The notes below the pieces were generated by a model. That model worked only from the letters and a program-made list of their open reading frames with translations. It made no database searches and was not told where the DNA came from. Below, piece after piece: positions 37,494 to 45,325 of a stretch of DNA of 64,000 nt. Source of the DNA: Alphaproteobacteria bacterium (GTDB lineage Bacteria > Pseudomonadota > Alphaproteobacteria > ATCC43930 > CGMCC-115725); assembly GCA_028871055.1 (NCBI GenBank), contig JAGWON010000002.1, positions 157,881 through 221,880 of the forward strand, written 5' to 3'. A program made the translations under genes and the position numbers. The number at the start of each line of letters is the position of its first letter. Position 1 is the stretch's first letter.

Positions 37494-38407
37494 TATTGCG
37501 CCGCGGCGAGCTCGGCCTTCACCTGCGCCAGCAGGCGCTCGGCCTCGCTGCCCTGAATCCTGGCGATGTCGTCCTGGTACTTCAACAGCACGCCGAGCGT
37601 ATCGTTGATCGCCTCGGGCGTGAGCGCCAGCACGTCGAGCTGCGACAGCGCGTGCGCCCAGTCGATGGTTTCGGCGATGCCCGGCAGTTTGAACAGGTCG
37701 CCGGCCGTGCGGAGCTTCTGCACGAAGGCGACGATCTGGCGCGACAGTTCCTGCGATGCCGTCGGCGCCTTGAGGCACAGGATCTCGAGCTCGCGCGCCG
37801 CGTCGGGATAGTCGATCCAGTAATAGAAGCAGCGCCGCTTCAGCGCGTCGTGAATCTCGCGCGTGCGGTTGGAGGTGATGACGACGATGGGCGGCGCGGC
37901 GGCCTTGACCGTGTCGAGTTCAGGGATTGAAACCTGGTAATCCGACAGCACTTCGAGCAGGAATGCCTCGAACGGCTCGTCGGTGCGGTCGAGTTCGTCG
38001 ATCAGCAGCACCGGCGGGCCGGCGATGTCCGGCTCGAGCGCCTGGAGCAGCGGCCGTTTGATCAGGAACTTCTCGGAGAAGATCTCCTCCTCCACCGTGT
38101 CCTTGCTCTCCTGGCCGGTCTCGGCGAGCCGGATCTCGATCATCTGCCGCGGGTAATTCCATTCATAGACGGCGGACGCGACGTCGAGACCCTCGTAGCA
38201 TTGCAGCCGAATGAGCTTGCGGCCGAGCATCTCGGCCAGCACCTTTGCCACCTCGGTCTTGCCGACCCCCGCCTCGCCCTCGAGGAAGAGGGGGCGGTTG
38301 AGCGACAACGCGAGATAGACCGCGGTCGCCAGGCTGCGGTCCGCGACATAGCGGCCCTTGGCGAGCAAGGCGAGTGCGTCGGCGACGGAGGTCGGCATGG
38401 ACGGCAT
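37493..38407 (-). CDS. coxD: CoxD-like MoxR-family AAA+ ATPase
   Basis: A 304-residue MoxR-type ATPase: Walker A GEAGVGKTE, Walker B VLLIDELDRTDEPFEAFLLEVL, sensor 1 TSNRTREIHDALKRRC. CoxD in the CO dehydrogenase system is needed to form the copper-sulfur-molybdenum site; its relatives mature other Mo hydroxylases. Start choice is uncertain: GTG 38416, ATG 38407 and ATG 38398 are in frame and none has a clear ribosome site; I chose the first ATG. First gene of the overlapping coxD-coxE-xdhC-xdhC-mocA set. Confidence 0.88.
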   Translation of the reverse strand: MPSMPTSVADALALLAKGRYVADRSLATAVYLALSLNRPLFLEGEAGVGKTEVAKVLAEMLGRKLIRLQCYEGLDVASAVYEWNYPRQMIEIRLAETGQESKDTVEEEIFSEKFLIKRPLLQALEPDIAGPPVLLIDELDRTDEPFEAFLLEVLSDYQVSIPELDTVKAAAPPIVVITSNRTREIHDALKRRCFYYWIDYPDAARELEILCLKAPTASQELSRQIVAFVQKLRTAGDLFKLPGIAETIDWAHALSQLDVLALTPEAINDTLGVLLKYQDDIARIQGSEAERLLAQVKAELAAAQ

Positions 38408-38505
38408 CGAAATCACGCCCGGAAGATGGGAACGGCGCGCCCATTCTTAAAGGAAATCGGCGCCACGGTCCAACCCGCGGACGGCGTCGGCATTGCAGCC
38501 ATGCG

Positions 38506-40173
38506 TCAGGACGTCGCGTGGAACCGGTCCATCGCGTAACTGGCCATCTCGTTCGCGGTTTGGCTTTCGCCCATGACCACGCGCCCGACGCCGTGGCGCT
38601 TGAGCCAGTCGGCCTCGGCGTGGCTATGGGTCCGGGCCACGATGTCGAGCGCCGGATTGATCGCGTGGGCAGCGGCGAGGATGCGCCGAACCGCGCTTTT
38701 CTCGGGGATGGCGATCACCAGCAGGCGAGCGCGCTCGGGCCCGGCCGCTTCGAACACCTCCGGCCAGGCGGCGTCGCCGTAGATCACCGGCACGTGCTCG
38801 CGCCGCAGGCGCTGGGCGAAACGCAGGTCCTGCTCGATCACGATGTAGGGCACGCTTTGCGCGCGCAGCGTTTCGGCGATCACGCTGCCGACGCGGCCAT
38901 GGCCGATGATGATGGCGTGACCGTCGAGCTTGGGCAGCGTGTCGCGGCGCCGGACTTCGCGCCCGCCGGCGTGCCAGGCGCGAAGAAAGCGGAGTTGTTC
39001 GAGCGGCACCGCTGCCGCCTCGGCTAGGCGCAGCATCAACGGCTGAAGCAGGATCGAGATCAGCGCCGCGGCCAGGACGAGGCTTCGTCCGTCGCCCGAC
39101 AACAAACCGTTTTTCGCCGCCGCGCCGCTGAGGATGAACGAGAATTCGCCGATCTGCGCCAGCAGCGCGGCGACTTCGAGCGCGCCGCGCGGCGCCGTGC
39201 TCAGCGCGAGCAGTGCGAGAAGCGTGATGAGCGCGTTGCCGACGACCACCATCAGACTTACCGCCGCGACCTGCCACGGCGCGCGCAGCAGCACGCCCGG
39301 ATCGAACAGCATGCCGACCGATACGAAAAACAGCACGGTGAACACCTGCTGTACCGGCACGGATTCGCCGGCCGCCTGATGGCTGACGTCGGACTCGGCG
39401 ATGATGACGCCGGCGAAGAAGGCGCCCAGCGCCGGCGACACGCCGACCATGGCCGCGGCAAGATAGGCGATGCCGAGCGCGGCGACGATCACCGCGAGGC
39501 GGAACAGTTCGCGCGAGCCATCGCGCGCCGTCAGGGTCAAGATCCAGGGGATGAGGCGTCGGCCCAGCGGCAGCATCACCGCGGCAAACACCGCCGCCGC
39601 GAGGACCTTGATCGCGCCGCCGGCGACGGCGCCGTACGCGGCGGCGAACGGAGACGGCGCGCCGCCCGGCAGCACGACCAGCGCCACGACGACGACGAGG
39701 TCCTGCACCACCAGCCAGCCGAGCGCGATCCGGCCGGCCTGGGTCATCAGCCGCCCGCGCTCCCCGAGGCTGCGGGTCGCCACCACCGTACTGGCCACCG
39801 CCAGGCACATCGCCAGCGCGGCGGCCGGCTCGGCGGCGAAACCGATCAGACGGGCGACGCCGAAGCCGAGCGCGGCCGAAGCCGTGATCTGGAGCAACGC
39901 ACCAGGCACGGCGACGCGCCATACCGTGCGCAAATCGGCGAGCGAGAAATGCAAGCCCACGCCGAACAGCAGCAGCACCACGCCGATCTGGGCGAGTTCT
40001 TCGACGGTGTGCAGATCGGCGGCTACGCCGAGCGTCGACGGTCCGACGGCAACGCCGGCGAGCAGATAGCCCACGATCGGCGGCAGACGTAGCGCACGGG
40101 CGGCGAGGCCGCCGACATAGGCGATGGCCAGGCCGATCAGCAGCGTGACAACGAGCGATGGGCCGCTTTCCAT
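38506..40173 (-). CDS. Kef-type monovalent cation:proton antiporter (CPA2)
   Basis: A 555-residue protein with a CPA2 membrane domain of about 12 helices (LPPIVGYLLAGVAVGPSTLG, LLLFGVGLHFSLADL, GALEVAALLAQIGEFSFILSG) and a C-terminal RCK/TrkA-N domain starting AIIIGHGRVGSVIAETL. It resembles YbaL/KefB potassium efflux systems. The start at ATG 40173 precedes the first helix. It lies 65 bp downstream of, and co-directional with, the hydrogenase-like operon; functional coupling with that proton- or sodium-handling complex is possible but unproven. Confidence 0.88.
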   Translation of the reverse strand: MESGPSLVVTLLIGLAIAYVGGLAARALRLPPIVGYLLAGVAVGPSTLGVAADLHTVEELAQIGVVLLLFGVGLHFSLADLRTVWRVAVPGALLQITASAALGFGVARLIGFAAEPAAALAMCLAVASTVVATRSLGERGRLMTQAGRIALGWLVVQDLVVVVALVVLPGGAPSPFAAAYGAVAGGAIKVLAAAVFAAVMLPLGRRLIPWILTLTARDGSRELFRLAVIVAALGIAYLAAAMVGVSPALGAFFAGVIIAESDVSHQAAGESVPVQQVFTVLFFVSVGMLFDPGVLLRAPWQVAAVSLMVVVGNALITLLALLALSTAPRGALEVAALLAQIGEFSFILSGAAAKNGLLSGDGRSLVLAAALISILLQPLMLRLAEAAAVPLEQLRFLRAWHAGGREVRRRDTLPKLDGHAIIIGHGRVGSVIAETLRAQSVPYIVIEQDLRFAQRLRREHVPVIYGDAAWPEVFEAAGPERARLLVIAIPEKSAVRRILAAAHAINPALDIVARTHSHAEADWLKRHGVGRVVMGESQTANEMASYAMDRFHATS

Positions 40174-40238
40174 GGTTGAAAAGAATGCAGGACGGCGGCG
40201 GCGATTGCCAGCACACCGCGGCGCCGTCCGCGAATCGC

Positions 40239-40757
40239 TCAGGCTTGCGCGTCGAGGAGCGCGAGCAGGCCCTTGAGCAAATCCGTCGGCCGCGGCGGGC
40301 AGCCGCGGATATGGAGATCGACCGGCACGGCCGCGCCGATGCCGCCCGGAACGCAGGCCGGGCTGTCGGCGAATGCGCCGCCGTCGACGGCACAATCGCC
40401 AACCGCGACCACCCATTTCGGATCGGGCGTCGCGCGATAGGTACGCTCGAGCGCCTCGCGCATGTTGCGCGTAAGCGGCCCGGTCACCAGCAGCACGTCG
40501 GCGTGGCGCGGCGAGGCGACGAAGCGCAGGCCGAAGCGCTCGAGGTCGTAGAACGCGTTGTTGAGGGCGTGGATCTCGAGTTCGCAGCCGTTGCACGAGC
40601 CGGCGTCGACCGCGCGGATCGACAGGCTGCGGCCGAGCCGCCGCCGCGCCGCGCCCTCGACCGCCCGCGCGAGTTCCGCCGTCGCCGCGTCGCCAGGTTT
40701 GGGTGCGCCCTCGGTCAGTGGTCGGCGGATCATGCCTTCGAAGATGTACTTGCGCAT
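40239..40757 (-). CDS. hyfI: Hydrogenase-4/NuoB-like small subunit
   Basis: A 172-residue [4Fe-4S] subunit homologous to HycG/HyfI and NuoB. The cluster ligands are visible: SCNGCELE (Cys55, Cys58), GDCAVDGG and IRGCPPRP. It would carry the N2-type cluster next to the large subunit. The ATG at 40757 comes 4 bp after the large-subunit stop. Last gene of the six-gene hyf-like operon. Confidence 0.85.
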   Translation of the reverse strand: MRKYIFEGMIRRPLTEGAPKPGDAATAELARAVEGAARRRLGRSLSIRAVDAGSCNGCELEIHALNNAFYDLERFGLRFVASPRHADVLLVTGPLTRNMREALERTYRATPDPKWVVAVGDCAVDGGAFADSPACVPGGIGAAVPVDLHIRGCPPRPTDLLKGLLALLDAQA

Positions 40758-40761
40758 GGCT

Positions 40762-42252
40762 TCAGAGATCGTGACCCGAGTAGGAACAGTTGAACGACTT
40801 ATTGCACAGCGGGAAGTCGGCGACGATGTTGCCCTCGATCGCGGCTTCGAGCAGCGGCCACTGGAACCACGACGGATCGCGCAGGTGACAGCGCACGATG
40901 CGGCCGTCTCCGCCGAGCCGCAGCCAGACCAGAACGTCGCCGCGGAATCCTTCGGCCAGGCCGAGGCCTTCGCACGCGCCGGCGGCCGGCGGCAGTTCGA
41001 TACGCGTCGCGCCTTGCGGCAGGCGCGCGAGAATTTGGTCGACGAGGTCGAGGCTCTGCTCGACCTCGCGGATTCGGATCCAGACACGCGCGTTAACATC
41101 GCCGTCGCCGCGCTTCGGTACGGTGAAGCGCAACTCGTCGTAAGGCGCGTAAGCGAGATTGCGGCGTGCGTCGAAATCGCGGCCGGAGCCGCGGCCGATG
41201 TAGCCGCCGGCGCCGTACTGCCGCGCCAACTCGGGCCGCAGATAGCCGGCGCCGACGGTGCGGTCGAGCAGCGAGGCGGTGTTGTCGTAGAGCGCGATCA
41301 GCGCGGGGAAGCGGCGACGCACCTCGCCGACCGTGGCGCGGATCGCGACGCTGCCTTCCGGCGAGAGGTCGCGCGCGACGCCGCCGGGCACGACGCCGTC
41401 GCGCATCAGCCGGTGACAAAAGGCAACATCGGCGGCGCGTAGCACCCGCTCGCGCAATACCCCTGTATGCGCATGCATCAGCGCGAAGGCGGCGTCGTTG
41501 CAGATCGCGCCGATGTCGCCGAAGTGGTTGGCGAGGCGCTCGAGCTCGGCCATCAGCGCGCGCAGCCAGAGCGCGCGGGGCGGCGCGTCGACGCCGAGCG
41601 CCGCCTCGGCCGCACGCGCGAAGGCGATGGCATAGGCAACCGTGCTGTCTCCCGAAACGCGGCCCGCGAGTTGCGCACTGCGCTCGAGCGTCGCATCCGC
41701 CATGAGGTTCTCGACGCCCTTGTGCACGTAACCGAGGCGCTCCTCGAGCCGGACGACGGTCTCGCCGCCCGCGGTGAAGCGGAAATGGCCGGGCTCGATG
41801 ATGCCGGCGTGAACCGGTCCGACCGGTATGCGGTGCAGGCTTTCGCCTTCGGCCGGACGGAAGTCATAAGGCGCGGCGGCTTCCGGCCGAGAATTCGGCC
41901 ATCGCCCGTGATCGAGCCATGGCCGCGTGTCGGGCGCGCCCTCGGCGACGAGGCCATAGAGGTCGCGCATGGCGCGCTCGAGCCGGAGCGCCGGCGGATG
42001 CAGCGCGCCGACCGACGGGAAGCGGCGATCGGGGCAAGCGAAGCTCAACACCGCGATCTCGCCGGTGCCGTCGTCGAGCAGCGCCAGATGCGCGGCGTCG
42101 CGCTCGCCCCACAGGCCGAACAGCGTCGCACGCTCGTCGCCAAGCGCCTGCGCCGCTTGGTGCCAAGTCGCCGCATCGACCACCGCGCGCGGCGCCGGCC
42201 GGTGCGCTGCGACGCGCCGACCCCCGGCAACGAATTCGCTCAGCATCGTCAT
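40762..42252 (-). CDS. hyfG: Hydrogenase-like large subunit (NuoC-NuoD fusion) lacking NiFe ligands
   Basis: The 496-residue protein combines a 30-kDa (NuoC-like) N-terminal part and a 49-kDa/NiFe-large-subunit-like part, as in HycE/HyfG. GPVHAGIIEPGHFRF and EERLGYVHKGVENL are conserved. The first NiFe motif, RxCGxC in hydrogenases, reads RVSGDS here (residues 198-203), so both cysteines are missing. The C-terminal DPCxxC is replaced by DFPLCNKSFNCSYSGHDL. No [NiFe] site can form in the usual way, which points to the energy-converting hydrogenase-related (Ehr) group and not to a true hydrogenase. The electron donor or acceptor is unknown. Confidence 0.85.
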   Translation of the reverse strand: MTMLSEFVAGGRRVAAHRPAPRAVVDAATWHQAAQALGDERATLFGLWGERDAAHLALLDDGTGEIAVLSFACPDRRFPSVGALHPPALRLERAMRDLYGLVAEGAPDTRPWLDHGRWPNSRPEAAAPYDFRPAEGESLHRIPVGPVHAGIIEPGHFRFTAGGETVVRLEERLGYVHKGVENLMADATLERSAQLAGRVSGDSTVAYAIAFARAAEAALGVDAPPRALWLRALMAELERLANHFGDIGAICNDAAFALMHAHTGVLRERVLRAADVAFCHRLMRDGVVPGGVARDLSPEGSVAIRATVGEVRRRFPALIALYDNTASLLDRTVGAGYLRPELARQYGAGGYIGRGSGRDFDARRNLAYAPYDELRFTVPKRGDGDVNARVWIRIREVEQSLDLVDQILARLPQGATRIELPPAAGACEGLGLAEGFRGDVLVWLRLGGDGRIVRCHLRDPSWFQWPLLEAAIEGNIVADFPLCNKSFNCSYSGHDL

Positions 42253-42258
42253 GGCGCG

Positions 42259-43710
42259 TTATCCCAGGAGCTGTGCGACATGCTGGAACCAGGCGACGAG
42301 TTGCGGCGGCAGATAGAGGCCGGCGACCAGCACCAGCGTCAGATGCGCGAACAGCGGACCGTAGGACGCCTTGACCGGCTGAATCGGGCCGCGCGGCTCG
42401 CCGAAGGCGAGGCCGTTCAGGCGCAGCAACAGCGCGCCGAAGGCGATGAGCAATCCCAGCACCAGCGGAATCGCCAACAGCGGCGCGCGCGCGAAGGTCG
42501 AGCTCACCACCAGGAACTCGCTCATGAAGATGCCGAGCGGCGGCAGGCCGGAGATCGCGACGACACCGGCGACGAGGCTCCAGCCGAGCCAGGGATGGGT
42601 CTCGGTCAGGCCGCCGATGTCGGCGATGCGCTGCGTGCCCTTGACCTGCGCGACATGGCCGACGGCGAAGAAGATGCCGGACTTGGTCAGGCTGTGCATG
42701 GTCATGTGCAGTAGGCCGGCGAAATTCGCCAGCGGTCCGCCCATGCCGAAGGCGAAGGTGATGATGCCCATGTGCTCGATCGACGAATAGGCGAAGAGCC
42801 GCTTGATGTCGCGCCGGCGATAGAGCATGAACGCGGCGAAAATCAGCGACACGAGGCCCATCGTCACCATCAGCGGGCCGGGCGCCACCGCCGCCACGTT
42901 GGCCGCCATCAGGATCTTGAAGCGCAGCACGGCATAGAGCGCGACGTTGAGCAGCAGGCCCGACAGCACCGCCGAGATCGGCGTCGGGCCCTCGGCGTGG
43001 GCGTCGGGCAGCCAGGCGTGGAGCGGCGCGAGCCCGACCTTGGTGCCATAGCCCAGCAGCAGGAAGATGAAGGCGACGTTGAGCAGCGCCGGGTCGAACT
43101 TTGCGGCGTGCGCCACCAGCGTGGTCCACTCCATCGCGTCGAGCCCCTCGCCGATTTCCGGCTGCGCCGCGACATAGACCAGGATGGTGCCGAACAACGC
43201 CAGCGCGATGCCGACGCTGCCGAGGATGAAATACTTCCACGCCGCCTCGAGCGCCTCGTGGGTGCGGTAGATGCCGACCATCACCACCGTCGTCAGCGTT
43301 GCGCCCTCGACCGCGACCCACATCAGGCCGATGTTGTTGGCCAACAGCGCCAGGTTCATGGCGAACATCAGCATCTGGTACATCGCGTGATAGAAGCGCA
43401 GATGGGCCGGCGTAAGGCGGCCGGTCTCGAGCTCGTGGCCGACGTAGCTGGCGCTGAACACGCTCGTCGTAAATCCCACGAACGTGTTGAGCGCGATGAA
43501 GACGACGTTGAGGTCGTCGACCAGCAGATAGGTTCCGGGTGCGCCGTGCGCCGTGAATAGCAGCGACAGCGCCGCGAGAAACGTCAGGAACGTGGCGGCG
43601 ACGTTGAGCCGCGCCGTCAGGCGATAGCCGGGCAGCAGCGCCAGCAGCGCCGCGGCGGCGAGCGGAATCAGCAGCACCAGATCGACGCGAGCGATCGCGA
43701 ACTCGGTCAT
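42259..43710 (-). CDS. hyfF: HyfF-like antiporter-type membrane subunit (NuoN/MrpD family)
   Basis: A 483-residue, about 14-helix proton-translocating subunit. It contains GYGTKVGLAPLHAWLPDAHAEGPTPISAVLSGLLLNVALYAVLR, with the conserved Lys and Asp/Glu channel residues, and IKRLFAYSSIEHMGII. It resembles HyfF and NuoN/MrpD. It overlaps hyfE by 4 bp. Confidence 0.9.
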   Translation of the reverse strand: MTEFAIARVDLVLLIPLAAAALLALLPGYRLTARLNVAATFLTFLAALSLLFTAHGAPGTYLLVDDLNVVFIALNTFVGFTTSVFSASYVGHELETGRLTPAHLRFYHAMYQMLMFAMNLALLANNIGLMWVAVEGATLTTVVMVGIYRTHEALEAAWKYFILGSVGIALALFGTILVYVAAQPEIGEGLDAMEWTTLVAHAAKFDPALLNVAFIFLLLGYGTKVGLAPLHAWLPDAHAEGPTPISAVLSGLLLNVALYAVLRFKILMAANVAAVAPGPLMVTMGLVSLIFAAFMLYRRRDIKRLFAYSSIEHMGIITFAFGMGGPLANFAGLLHMTMHSLTKSGIFFAVGHVAQVKGTQRIADIGGLTETHPWLGWSLVAGVVAISGLPPLGIFMSEFLVVSSTFARAPLLAIPLVLGLLIAFGALLLRLNGLAFGEPRGPIQPVKASYGPLFAHLTLVLVAGLYLPPQLVAWFQHVAQLLG

Positions 43711-44369
43711 CGCCGTTCCCCGCGGAACTGGTCGAGCGCGCCGATGTCGACGGTGTCGAAGCGCTCGCGGATGCGGAACAGGAAGATGCCGATGACGATG
43801 AAGGCGATCAGGATCGAGAAGGCCGCGCTTATTTCAACAACGAGGGGCATGCCGCGCGCGCCGGTCGCGGCCAGCACGAGGCCGTTCTCCAGCGACATGA
43901 ATCCCACCACCTGGCCCACCGCGTTGCGCCGCGTCACCATGATGAGCAGGCCCAGCAGCACGACGGCGAGGGCGAAGGCGAGGTCCTCGCGCGCAATCGG
44001 CGTCGCCTCGGTCGTGACCCGGAGCATCACCACCATCGACAGCGCGACCAGCGCCATGCCGCAGAGCATCGTGGGTCCGATGCCGACTACGGTCTCGATC
44101 TCGCGGTGAATGCCGAGCCGCGCGACGATGCGGCGCAGCGCGACCGGAATGACGATCGCCTTGAAGCCGAGCGCCAGCGCCGCGGTGACATAGAGGTGCG
44201 GCGCGTCCTGGATGTTGGCCTGCCACGCGACCGATAGCGCCAGCACCAGCGCGTGCACCGCGTAGATGTTAAGCAGCGAAGTGAGTCGGTCCTGGTAGAG
44301 CAGCACGAAGCTGACCAACACCAGGCCACCGGCAAGGAGATGCGCGGTGTCGAATTCGAGATTGGGCAT
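43707..44369 (-). CDS. hyfE: HyfE-like membrane subunit (NuoK-like)
   Basis: A 220-residue membrane protein of about seven helices. The C-terminal half resembles NuoK/MrpC with RRNAVGQVVGFMSLENGLVLAATG, including the conserved Glu. HyfE proteins anchor hydrogenase-4-type complexes. The start at ATG 44369 shares one base with the hyfC stop (TGATG). Confidence 0.88.
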   Translation of the reverse strand: MPNLEFDTAHLLAGGLVLVSFVLLYQDRLTSLLNIYAVHALVLALSVAWQANIQDAPHLYVTAALALGFKAIVIPVALRRIVARLGIHREIETVVGIGPTMLCGMALVALSMVVMLRVTTEATPIAREDLAFALAVVLLGLLIMVTRRNAVGQVVGFMSLENGLVLAATGARGMPLVVEISAAFSILIAFIVIGIFLFRIRERFDTVDIGALDQFRGERR

Positions 44370-45325
44370 CAGAGGCTTCCCGAGAAGAAACGCAGCAGCG
44401 TGGCGAGCAGCCCCAGCATCAGCGCCGCGCCGATGAACTGCGGCACGCGGAAGACGCGCATTTTGGCGATGGCGGTCTCGAACACCGCGAGCAGCACGCC
44501 GCCGACCGCGAGTTTCGCAACATAGGTGAGCACGCCGATGAGCGCCGCCGCCAGCCCGGCCTCGGGCCCCGCCAGTCCCCACGGCGCAAAGATGCAGGCG
44601 ATCAGCGAGACGTAGAGCAGCAGCTTGAGCGCCGCTGCCAACTCGATCACCGCCAGGTGACGGCCGGAGTATTCCAGCACCATCGCCTCGTGCACCATGG
44701 TCAGCTCGAGATGCGTCGCCGGATTGTCGACCGGGATGCGGGCGTTCTCGGCGATGGCGACGATGATCAGCGCGAACAGCGCCAGGCCGAGCGACACGCG
44801 CAGGCCGACCGCCGCCGAATTCATGAATCCGGCGATGGTCGCAAGCTGCGTCGAGCCGACGATCAGCGCCAGCGTGAACACGATCATCAGCATCGCCGGC
44901 TCGGCGAGCGAGGCGATCATCACCTCGCGGCTCGCGCCGATGCCGCCGAAGCTGGTACCGACGTCCATGCCGGCGAGCGCCAGGAAGAACCGCGCGCTGG
45001 CGAGCAGCGCGATGATGGCGATGAGGTCGGCCGACCAGCTGAACATGAGGCCGGTGGCGAAGGTCGGCACCAGCGCCGCCGCCACCCAGGTCGCGGCGAA
45101 GATCACGTAAGGCGCGACGCGGAACAGCCAGCTCGCGTTCTCGGCCAGCACGACCTCCTTGCGGATCAGGCGCAGCAGGTCGCGATAGGGCTGGATGATC
45201 GAGGCGCCGCGGCGGCGCGTCAGCCGCGCCTTGGCCTTGCGCACCAGGCCGACCAGGCCCGGCGCCAGCGCCAGCACCAGCAGCATCTCGGCGAATTGGA
45301 CGGCGAGGTCGCGGATCAGAGCCAT
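44369..45325 (-). CDS. hyfC: HyfC-like membrane subunit (NuoH/HycD family)
   Basis: A 318-residue, eight-helix homologue of HycD/HyfC and NuoH. Characteristic segments are RRRGASIIQPYRDLLRLIRKE, the E-rich loop AENARIPVDNPATHLELTMVHEAMVLEYSG, and SREVMIASLAEPAM. NuoH-type subunits connect the Fe-S module to the pumping subunits. It overlaps hyfB by 10 bp. Confidence 0.9.
   Translation of the reverse strand: MALIRDLAVQFAEMLLVLALAPGLVGLVRKAKARLTRRRGASIIQPYRDLLRLIRKEVVLAENASWLFRVAPYVIFAATWVAAALVPTFATGLMFSWSADLIAIIALLASARFFLALAGMDVGTSFGGIGASREVMIASLAEPAMLMIVFTLALIVGSTQLATIAGFMNSAAVGLRVSLGLALFALIIVAIAENARIPVDNPATHLELTMVHEAMVLEYSGRHLAVIELAAALKLLLYVSLIACIFAPWGLAGPEAGLAAALIGVLTYVAKLAVGGVLLAVFETAIAKMRVFRVPQFIGAALMLGLLATLLRFFSGSL

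Noticed and set aside
40762..42252. Calling the complex a functional [NiFe] hydrogenase or formate hydrogenlyase
   Set aside because: Both cysteine pairs for NiFe are absent and no formate dehydrogenase or ferredoxin gene is nearby.
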